NCBI GenBank assembly: GCA_022494885.1
Contig: JAGVSM010001000.1
Coordinates: 1 to 64,000, forward strand
DNA: 64,000 nucleotides
From: Micrasema longulum
Lineage: Eukaryota; Arthropoda; Insecta; Trichoptera; Brachycentridae
Direction of reading: 5' to 3'
Shown: positions 57,110 through 64,000 of the stretch, piece by piece
Numbering within the stretch: position 1 is the first letter of the stretch
How the letters are laid out: each line of letters starts with the position of its first letter
Notes under the pieces: generated by a model
Told to the model about the DNA's origin: nothing
The model's database searches: none
Seen by the model: only the letters and a program-made list of their open reading frames with translations
Position numbers and translations under genes: made by a program

Positions 57110-58075
57110 GTCGCCGTATGCCGCATTTTCCTTATTTACGACTCCTCTCCACACATCTCTACCCCTGGAAAGCGCTTCCCAATGATCAGCGTCAATGCAA
57201 AAAGTCTTCATGTCAAGCTTAAGCTAGGGTTTCCTAGGACAGCGGTGCCCGTATCTTAACGGCCGTAGTGAACGGTGATGCGGTAGACAGCCGTTGTAAC
57301 AGTGACTAGAGAGTGGTTTCCTAGGAAAACTGTTTTGATAACATTTATTAACACCGTTTTCCTACGAAACCACTCTCTAGTCACCGTTACGACGGCTGTC
57401 CACTGCATCACCGTTCACTACGGCCGTTAAGATACGGGCACCGCTGTCCTAGGAAACCCTAGCTTTACAGACATCTTAAAATCGCAATCGCTGACCACCG
57501 AGGGATCTTTTAGCATCACAAAGCTCTCCATAATAATATCTTTCGGTACTCGGCCATCCTCCATTCGACTCACATGACCGAGCCATCGCAGGCGTCTTTC
57601 TTTTAAGATTGCCATCGCCGAAGACATCCGAGTACGGGTTAGTATATCTGCACTTGTAACTTTGTTTTGCCGCATCACGCCGAGAACACGCCGCAAACAT
57701 CGCAAATGAAGAGCGTTGGTTTTTCCTTTCTTGGTGTCTATAAGTTGGCCAGGTTTCACCACTGTATAGGAGCGCGCTGAGTACACAGGCTTGATAAACT
57801 TGTACTTGGTAAATATGGTAAGTTTATCATTTTTCCAAACTCTATCTTGGAGTTTTCCAAATGTGGTAGCTGCTTTTCCTATTCTACAGTTGATCTCCTG
57901 GTTTCACAAACAATCTCCGGGCACTGTTAAACCGAGGTAACTAAACTTTGAACAGACCTGTAGTGTTTGACAATCAACTTTTATTTCTGGCCTCTGATCT
58001 GTGTCTTGTCTTAAAACAACAATTTTTTTCAAGCTTATTTCCGTAGATTTTTTTTTACACACTGTTGAAAACAGA
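57110..58075 (-). pseudogene. RTE-type LINE remnant, split by a hairpin MITE
   Basis: Minus-strand fragments in order: 'KIVVLRQDTDQRPEIKVDCQ', 'TLQVCSKFSYLGLTVPGDCL', 'WKNDKLTIFTKYKFIKPVYS', 'NALHLRCLRRVLGVMRQNKV', 'RRLRWLGHVSRMEDGRVPKD', and after the hairpin 'LDMKTFCIDADHWEALSRGR' 'DVWRGVVNKENAAYG'. This is the thumb and C-terminus of an RTE-like polymerase. Frameshifts are present. The hairpin element 57222-57464 interrupts the last part. Confidence 0.83.
57222..57464. mobile_element. 243-bp near-perfect hairpin MITE
   Basis: Arms 57222-57328 (AGCTAGGGTTTCCTAGGACA...) and 57353-57464 (...GTCCTAGGAAACCCTAGCT) are inverted complements over about 107 bases with few mismatches, separated by a ~25-base loop (TGATAACATTTATTAAC). 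It is flanked by TTA on both sides (57219-57221, 57465-57467). It sits in a LINE coding frame, which reads on either side. A 3-bp TTA duplication suggests a PIF/Harbinger relationship, but the terminus does not prove it. Confidence 0.8.
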
Positions 58076-58079
58076 TCCA

Positions 58080-58320
58080 TCAAAACAAAAAAAAAAATTG
58101 ACAGTGAATATGCGAAACTGAAAAAAGACGAGTCTTTTTGAAGAGTTTTGGGAAAGGGTAAGAGCTTTCATTGCATCCATCAACATTTAAACCGTAAATC
58201 CTTCTAGCCGTTTTTTCGCTGTCCATTCGCTCTACATGTTCAAACCGACGTTCACTCTTATCTTGCCTTGATAATGCTTGTCTCAGCCTTACATAATGCA
58301 CGGCTCTCGATATTTGTGCA
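58080..58320 (-). pseudogene. LINE family A short fragment
   Basis: The minus frame has 'MHYVRLRQALSRQDKSERRF', 'EHVERMDSEKTARRIYGLNV' and 'DGCNESS', the same segment as in 52005-52790. It is cut off on both sides. Confidence 0.7.
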
Positions 58321-58324
58321 TTAA

Positions 58325-58720
58325 TAATAATAATGTTTGGATAATTTATATAGCGCCATTTTTGTGAAAATCACCTCAAGGGCGCTGTACAATAAATAAA
58401 TATCCCAACACGTCTTGCAGCTACAGAGCGCATGGACGGTTGGGATTCTAGTTCCTCGTTTCCAATTATGATGTATTACAATAACGATATATGAGCTAGA
58501 TAACAGAACGTCTTGCAGCTACAGAGCGCATGGACAATAAGAAATCTAGCCCCTATTTACATTTTTATTTTTAATTTTTTTATTTGACAATGAAGTTTAG
58601 AGTTTAAGTGATATTTTAAAAACGAAATAAAAAGCAAATTTATAAAATTAGAAGTGAGATAACAACAAGTCTTGCGGCTACTAAGCGCATTCTATATACA
58701 TTCTATATTCTATATACCTG
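58325..58720. repeat. LINE C tail and three spaced GTCTTGCAGCTAC repeats
   Basis: 58335-58395 carries the family C 3' tail (GGATAATTTATATAGCGCC ... CCTCAAGGGCGCTGTACA). Then the word GTCTTGCAGCTACAGAGCGC occurs at 58411-58436 and 58509-58535 and, diverged (GTCTTGCGGCTACTAAGCGC), at 58670-58691. Each is preceded by an A-rich AACA/AACAG stretch, so they look like imperfect tandem units of about 100-160 bases. Confidence 0.6.
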
Positions 58721-58721
58721 C

Positions 58722-58938
58722 GTGAAAAATTTCAACAATTATCAGTTCATGCATTACCTCTTCGTTCTAATTCTCAAGGTTCTCTCTTAATACCCATCCA
58801 CAATTCCTCTTTCTTCTCTAACTCATATAGTGTCCGTGCGGCTCCACTGTGGAATCATCTCCCATCCACCATCAAAGATGTTACTACAGTATCTCTGTTT
58901 AAATCACGTCTGAAGAAACATATCCTTTATCTGTATTG
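58722..58938 (+). pseudogene. LINE ORF2 C-terminus, split by another LINE
   Basis: The plus frame reads 'REKFQQLSVHALPLRSNSQG', 'SLLIPIHNSSFFSNSYSVRA' and 'APLWNHLPSTIKDVTTVSLF' 'KSRLKKHILYLY'. This is a complete LINE C-terminal tail (aP.lWN.LP..i......fK..lK..l). It abuts a family C LINE at 58939; its probable 3' UTR resumes at about 59475. Confidence 0.72.
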
Positions 58939-59474
58939 AATGCTGCAGCGAGACTTATTTTCGGAATCTCTAAGTTCAGTCATATCACTCCACTACTCCG
59001 GGAACTACACTGGCTACGTTTTCCACAGAGGTTCGAATACGAACTCTGTTGGCTTATGTATAAGTCACTGCAAAACTCTGCTCCGGAATATCTAAGGGAA
59101 CTATGCATTCCAGATGAACTAGCTGACAGGCGTCTCACGCTTAGATCAGCTACGTCTACGGCGAGAGGAAAAGTTATTATACCTCTACGCAAACCGCGCA
59201 CTAAATTTAGTGAACGCGCATCTCTCCCAGCAGAGGTGCGAGGCTGTGAAAGTGAAGAGATGTTTCGAAAAAAACTTAAAACCCACTTGTTCTCTAAATC
59301 ATTTGAATAAATCCGTAGCATGTGACAGTAAAATAAATTGTTTTAATTAAATTACAAATTTAAAAGCTTCAATTAAATTTATTTAACAATATAATCACTA
59401 TGTAAAGCGCCCTCGGGGTATTATATTACGAAAATGGCGCTATATAAGTTATCCATAATAATAATAATAATCTT
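58939..59474 (+). pseudogene. LINE family C copy with (ATA)n tail
   Basis: The frame 58936-59310 reads 'NAAARLIFGISKFSHITPLL', 'RELHWLRFPQRFEYELCWLM', 'YKSLQNSAPEYLRELCIPDE' and 'RKKLKTHLFSKSFE'. A 13-codon deletion in the FSERA..LPAEVR segment distinguishes it from 26640-27300. The tail has GCGCTATATAAGTTATCCAT then ATAATAATAATAATAAT. 5'-truncated. Confidence 0.85.
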
Positions 59475-60000
59475 CCTTAATCTCATCTCCTTTCCTCTTT
59501 TTTCCTTTTTCCCATTGAGTAATAGTTTTGATTTAAGGTAATTTATTTACAAATACGTTTATTTCTACCCTTATATATTTTGAGCTTTTTAATCTTTATT
59601 TTCTATTGAATATGTTCAGTAACTTGAATTATAAAAATAAAACTATTATTTGATTGGTTGGTTGGAAGAAATTGCCATTTGGCAGTAAGCCCGCCAACGT
59701 ACAAATAACGTTATGTACAAAAATTTAAATAAATAAATAAATACATCGTGTTAGGATAATAATGTAAACAACAGCATTCTAAATTTATGGATTTACATAA
59801 GTATCACTCGAGATTAATTTCTGCAATAAATTACAGTGAAACTCCACCTAGAATATTATTTTACAAACATCAATAAATAATAATCAGATATGAAATGTAC
59901 ATATTGAGGTCGAGGGTCGATATATTGTAATACCCACAACGTAATACTGAGGCTATCATCTCTGGCCTAGTGAAATGAAGTTTCCATTACTAATATACAT
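59475..60000. other. LINE 3' UTR remnants; no gene
   Basis: 59475-59660 probably continues the LINE of 58722-58938 and ends near AATAAAACTATTATTTG. Beyond, 59690-59745 has a GCCCGCCAACGTACAAATAAC patch and an AAATAAATAAATAAAT tail. There is no ORF. Confidence 0.4.
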
Positions 60001-60026
60001 ATATTTGACACTTTATATACATATAC

Positions 60027-60057
<31 letters not shown>

Positions 60058-60770
60058 CATCACGCCATTTCCCCAGAGGGGTAGGCAGAGAGGATAGAAC
60101 GCCACACCACTCTGTCCTGGCGCACTTCCTTTGCTTCCTTCACATTCATACATCTTCTCATGCACGCACGTCGATTATTCCGACTTTTCACATGACCACT
60201 TTCAAGAATTTGTTGTACTTGATCATGCCATGTCTTTCTCGGCCTTCCTCGACTTCTACAACCAGACACATTCGCATCATAAATCTTTTTAGCCGTTCTT
60301 TCATCATTCATTCGCTCCACATGACCGAACCATCGCAAAAGATCTTTCTTAATTTTGTCGATAATGCTTAACTCAGCCTTGCATTCTGCTCTAATTTCGA
60401 CATTGGGGCACCTATCATACATTGTTTTCCGCACATTCGCCTGAGGGATCGCATTTCAACAGCATTCAGTCTACTTTCGTCCCTTTTTTTTTTTTTTGTA
60501 CATATAAGTGCGGGCATATTGCCTTAAGGCAATTTCTTCCTACCTACCCAAACCGTTCAGTTTGAAAAAATTATAAATACATGGACATATTGAATCTTAC
60601 AATTTTATACAAAAATTAAAAGCAATCACTAACAAAAATATATAAAAATTAAAAAAATAACACTATACTATGAAGAGAGGAGGGGGGATGGAAAGGAAAG
60701 AAGAAAGATAAAGGAACAATTTGAATATTTAGATAGTGACATTTCAATCTTGACTTAAATGTAAATAAGG
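60001..60770 (+). repeat. Repeat C, split by a family A LINE
   Basis: 60001-60028 (TTTGACACTTTATATACATA) and 60498-60770 (GTGCGGGCATATTGCC ... AAATGTAAATAAGG) together match the repeat at 4340-4640. The insertion between them is the LINE 60029-60497. Confidence 0.75.
60029..60497 (-). pseudogene. LINE family A copy with (TTAG)n tail
   Basis: The minus frame 60434-60060 is intact for 124 codons: 'MRKTMYDRCPNVEIRAECKA', 'ELSIIDKIKKDLLRWFGHVE', 'RMNDERTAKKIYDANVSGCR', 'SRGRPRKTWHDQVQQILESG' and 'HVKSRNNRRACMRRCMNVKE'. Its 3' end carries seven or eight CTAA/TTAG units at 60029-60057. A poly-T run at 60485-60499 marks the other edge. It is flanked by ACATATACA / ACATATAA, a likely target duplication. 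5'-truncated. Confidence 0.85.
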
Positions 60771-61083
60771 ACAATATTTTGAGTTTGTCCAAATTTTTGT
60801 AGACAAGGACTGGATTCGACTCCCTGGGGAGCTGTTTTTATTAACATATTACAACAGAGATGAAGAACATTTAAGAGAAGGTAATATAGAAGTCTAGGCG
60901 TCTACAGGGCTTATGACCTGTCAATGGCTGGTTTAAGTGGCCACTTTACACACTGAATGGTGAATGTTACACAGTGTGTAAAGTGGCCACTTAAACCAGC
61001 CATTGACAGGTCATAGGCCCTGTAGATGCCTAGACTTCTATACTACCTTCTCTTAAATGTTCTTCATCTCTTTTGTAATATGT
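60771..61083. mobile_element. Foldback subfamily A, compact hairpin form
   Basis: It starts ACAATATTTTGAGTTTGTCC. The left arm (60840-60957: ACAACAGAGATGAAGAACAT ... GGCCACTTTACACACT) is followed almost without spacer by its reverse complement (60960-61080: GTGTGTAAAGTGGCCACTTA ... CTTCATCTC). The loss of the interior makes this a near-perfect hairpin. The right terminus after the arm is missing. Confidence 0.8.
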
Positions 61084-61505
61084 AAATTACTTTAATTTTT
61101 CTCTACAACAGTCAGCATTTATCTCATCTGCCCTGTGTGACTCACTAATTTTCACCGCGCATTCTTATAGTAAAATAATTAAAATAATCTGGGACCTTTC
61201 ATAACAATATTGTCGGGTCATTAAATGACGTAATATCTGAGTCTAGAATACAATACGCCTTATCTGTGCCATATATTATGTACAGTAAACATGTGCGCAC
61301 AGTTTGTGTTTTTTTGTTTCGTATGAAATTAAATCGGTCAATGGAATAAATATTAGTACCAATATCTCTACTTTCCTTGTCTGTGTTTATTTTCATACAG
61401 TAGGAAGGAAACATGACGATGTTTGACAGATGGCTTGAGCCGTCGACGTATAATACTCGTACGTAGACATGCCCTATAGAGTCAAATATTTTAATACGTG
61501 ACATG
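61084..61505. other. No gene recognised
   Basis: AT-rich with a CACCGCGCATTCTTATAG patch. The minus frame 61199-61627 has no domain and extends through a poly-A/T run into a MITE, so it is not accepted. Confidence 0.4.
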
Positions 61506-61615
61506 ATAAGTAGCAGGGGCGAACCGTGTATAGAAGCGATTATGCACAGCTTACCTTTTTCTTTTTTTTTTTTATTTACAATTTTAAAAAACCCGTTTTT
61601 TTTTTTTTTAAAAAA

Positions 61616-61820
61616 GGAATAACCCACTAAGCCTCTATTTTGAGGCTTGTCAGCAGGTGGGATAGAAGGGATATGGAAGGAGGTAATAAAAAATACACCA
61701 CAACACCCAGACCAATTTAGAAAAAACCTTTCTTGGATTTTTTTCTTGCAACTGGCGGGAATCGAACCCGCGACGCCAGTTTCACAGGTGGCTGTCTAAC
61801 CAACTGCGCCACGGCGCCTG
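61616..61820 (-). mobile_element. SINE family 3, tRNA-derived
   Basis: On minus the head at 61820-61750 reads GGCGCCGTGGCGCAGTTGGT, loop CTGTGAA (GTG anticodon position) and a perfect B box GGGTTCGATTCCCGCCAGTT. The body includes GGTGTTGTGGTGTATTTTTT and GCTGACAAGCCTCAAAATAG. No second copy is in the window. The missing acceptor-stem pairing argues against a functional tRNA. Confidence 0.7.
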
Positions 61821-61844
61821 TCGGGTAACATTAGAAATTGAATA

Positions 61845-62628
61845 TTGTCAAGTCATTTTATGTCTCGTCTAGTCTAGTTAGTTCAGTCATCATGTGCTTT
61901 TTTAGATTGATTTTTAATTTGTCTCCAGTAAAAGTTTTCAAGTAGTAAGGTAAGTCGTTGTAGTGTTTAAGTCCATTATGTAGTTTTTTTGACTGTCCTG
62001 TGTTTGTCTTTGCTTTTTCAATATGATAGTGTTGTTGTTGTCTGGTTTTATATTTGTGTATGTCAGCATTTTTGACTAATATTATGTCGTCGTCTTGTAT
62101 GTTTCCCAGTGTTATTTTGTGCACAATTTTTAAGGTCTCAATTTTAGTCAAGTAGTTTATGTCAAACTGGTGTGTTTTTTTTGTACAGTTCAGTCGTAGA
62201 GGTCAGGTAGGGTAGGTTGTATGTTAGTTTAAAATTTTTATTTTGTTGTCTTTGTATTCTTGTTATGTATGTCTTGTTACCAGTTCCCCAGAAGGCGATC
62301 ATGTAACTCAATTTACTTTTGACATAGGCTTCGTACATCATATTTTTTTCCTTTCTCGGTATAAAATCTTTAATTTTGTAGAAGAGGCTATGTAGTGATG
62401 CCATTACTTTAGTGAGTCCGTCTATGTGTTTGGTCCATTTTAATTGTCTGTCCATTGTGAGTCCTAGGTAAGTCACATGTTCTAGTTCTTTAAGAGTTTC
62501 GTTGTTTATTTTTATGTTCATGTTATGGTTCTTCTTTTGTGTTTGGAAATGTATTATATTGCATTTCTTGGCATTTAGTGTTAAGAAGTTTTTGTTTGTC
62601 CATTCTAATAGTTTTTTCGTTTTTTTTT
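61845..62628 (-). pseudogene. LINE family D remnant
   Basis: Minus frames: 'MNIKINNETLKELEHVTYLG', 'LTMDRQLKWTKHIDGLTKVM', 'MMYEAYVKSKLSYMIAFWGT' and 'IQRQQNKNFKLTYNLPYLTS' (62521-62162), then 'MTKIETLKIVHKITLGNIQD' and 'LHNGLKHYNDLPYYLKTFTG' (62151-61858). The frame break lies at about 62155. It is related to 45702-46690 but diverged, so it belongs to another subfamily. Confidence 0.82.
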
Positions 62629-63384
62629 TTACTTTGACTAACCATAATAATGTTTTATTGTAACTTTATTTACGGAAAAACAAATAAATAATTACCATTT
62701 ATTTTTAATCATTTCCACCGTTTGTATTTTTATCCTAATATAAATAAAAAATTTAATAAAGCGCGCCCAGCGCCTGCGGTGAGCCAAGAAACTAGCCGAT
62801 TATTCCAGCTTATTTTTTCATACAAATAAGTACACAATATTTTGAATGTATTAACCCCAGTGCGAGTTTTTCCTTCTAGATTAAACTTGCAGACTACACA
62901 AATTATTTGAAGATTCTTGATTTGGAAAACAGTATTTGAAAAAAATGTTTCTTAAGGACTATTTTTCTTTGAGATGGTACTTTTGACATAAGATCATAAT
63001 TACTTTCATGCGTCATATTGCGGGACATATAGCGCTCCACGCGGCCGATTTTAACACTTTTAATTACTAGAACAATTCGGTCGGTTGACATTTCAATTGA
63101 ATACCTAATATCGACTAAATTCATAGTGGTATTTTTTATTTATTTTTTAATGAAAATATGTTAAAATAATGTAGAATATATCTATATAATACAATATATC
63201 ACGAAGTTACATCGTTTGGGTTGATTTCATGGATGAGACAGAACCACAGAAAAATATCAATTTATAGTACATATTACTTACATTATATTATGTACCACCT
63301 ATGTAGGTACAAATATATGATATTTTTTATAGCTTAATTGTAAATAAAATTATCGTTCGCCACTGATAAGTACCCAAAGTTACT

Positions 63385-63920
63385 ATAGTCCTTAAAATAT
63401 AGCTTGATTAGAATGACGTTTGTCAGAGAAATTGACGACATAACTTTGTAGTAACGTCTTAGTAGGTATTTATATTGACACACGAAAAATCATTCATATC
63501 TGGCGTGTTGATTTATTTTTTAATACAATGCTTGACACATAAATCAACATAATACATAAAATCAGCTTTATAACAAAAAAAACTTAAATAAACCTAATTA
63601 TTAACGACGTTCTTACAAGGTTACATCATTTTGCAAAAACGTTAGAGATGGATGAATTGATCAATGTAAATTGATCTAATAAAAAAATAATTAATTTGAT
63701 GTTGTTCATGAAAAAAGTATAACTGTCTTATTTTTTTGGTGAATAATTAACACTAAAATAGGCTTGTTTTTGCGTTTTTATATCAATTTTCTGAAACAGA
63801 GTTTCATGTTTGCATGAGAAAACTAATAAAATCGATTTGATCAGTGATCAGTAATTTCCCATCACTAATGACATTAGTTTGACAGCTGTCATTTTAATCA
63901 AGCTATATTTTAAGGACTAT
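63385..63920 (+). mobile_element. 536-bp MITE, complete reference copy
   Basis: Ends ATAGTCCTTAAAATATAGC and GCTATATTTTAAGGACTAT are inverted repeats of about 26 bases. The 536-bp interior has no ORF. Related copies: 1621-2425, 2431-3030 (inverted), 22577-23105 and 47056-48965. A TA-type flank is possible but the exact duplication is ambiguous. It lies only 20 bases from the hAT-type MITE. Confidence 0.8.
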
Positions 63921-64000
63921 GAGAACCGTTTATTTAAACCAGGGCTGCATTCAACTAGCATGCATATCGTCGCTGGGCACGTAACACCTCCATATGACCA
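63921..64000. other. Window edge, unassigned
   Basis: Contains CCAGGGCTGCATTCAACTAG, akin to AAATGCAGCCCTGG at 21452-21470 (reverse complement). Nothing else can be said. Confidence 0.35.

Larger units (their letters stand above)
61514..63365 (-). mobile_element. hAT-type MITE, second copy, with nested SINE and LINE
   Basis: Left end CAGGGGCGAA (61514), right end TTCGCCACTG (63365), reverse orientation relative to 15464-16214. It is flanked by ATAAGTAG (61506-61513) and ATAAGTAC (63366-63373), an 8-bp duplication with one difference. The MITE sequence is interrupted at about 61558-62628 by a SINE (family 3) and a family D LINE; joined, it is close in length to the first copy. The conserved minus frame 62903-63124 matches that of copy 1. 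Confidence 0.85.

Noticed and set aside
61199..61627. 142-codon minus-strand ORF
   Set aside because: It starts in poly-A/T and SINE sequence, crosses the end of the hAT-type MITE and continues in AT-rich DNA, so it cannot be one gene.

Overview
The window looks like a gene-poor, strongly AT-rich stretch of arthropod, most probably insect, nuclear DNA. Supporting signs are spliced genes with long introns, several tRNA-derived SINE families, many 5'-truncated non-LTR retrotransposons, Penelope-like and mariner/Tigger/hAT-type elements, and an interstitial run of the arthropod telomere unit TTAGG. I would not name an order from sequence alone; Lepidoptera is compatible.

Only four host genes are convincing. 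(1) A pair of single-exon secreted leucine-rich-repeat genes, each exactly 525 codons, lie head to head at 6376-7953 (minus) and 18718-20295 (plus), with about 10.8 kb of repeats between them. (2) A single-exon histone-fold gene at 21945-22319 (plus) encodes the POLE3/CHRAC-14 subunit and has two E2F-like sites just upstream of its start. (3) A large multi-exon gene on the minus strand, 51364 down to 31463, is a UVRAG (Vps38-type autophagy/endosome PI3-kinase subunit) homologue. I reconstructed seven exons with consistent splice signals and phases. They give 1202 codons from the middle of the C2 domain to the stop; the exon(s) for the extreme N-terminus were not found.

Layout: 1-6.3 kb repeats; 6.4-8.0 LRR gene 1; 8.0-18.6 SINEs, foldback elements, LINE tails and a complete hAT-type MITE with 8-bp target duplication; 18.7-20.3 LRR gene 2; 20.5-21.1 SINE and LINE; 21.9-22.3 POLE3; 22.5-31.4 MITE, LINE fragments, SINE and a dead mariner; 31.46-51.36 UVRAG, whose introns hold Tigger-like elements, SINEs, LINEs, a TTAGG array and a nest (Tigger-like > 536-bp MITE > Penelope-like, with a second Penelope-like element beside it); 51.4-64 kb almost entirely repeats, including a 243-bp near-perfect hairpin MITE inside a LINE and a second hAT-type MITE interrupted by a SINE and a LINE.

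The host genes do not form an obvious pathway cluster. LRR1/LRR2 are tandem-type paralogues with signs of gene conversion; POLE3 acts in replication and chromatin; UVRAG acts in autophagy and endosome traffic. I found no convincing undescribed molecular system. The most interesting points are the LRR pair, the unusually long UVRAG tail with a cysteine cluster, the NAGNAG acceptor, and the nested-element stratigraphy. Element class names are inferred from termini, motifs and target duplications, not from a database search.
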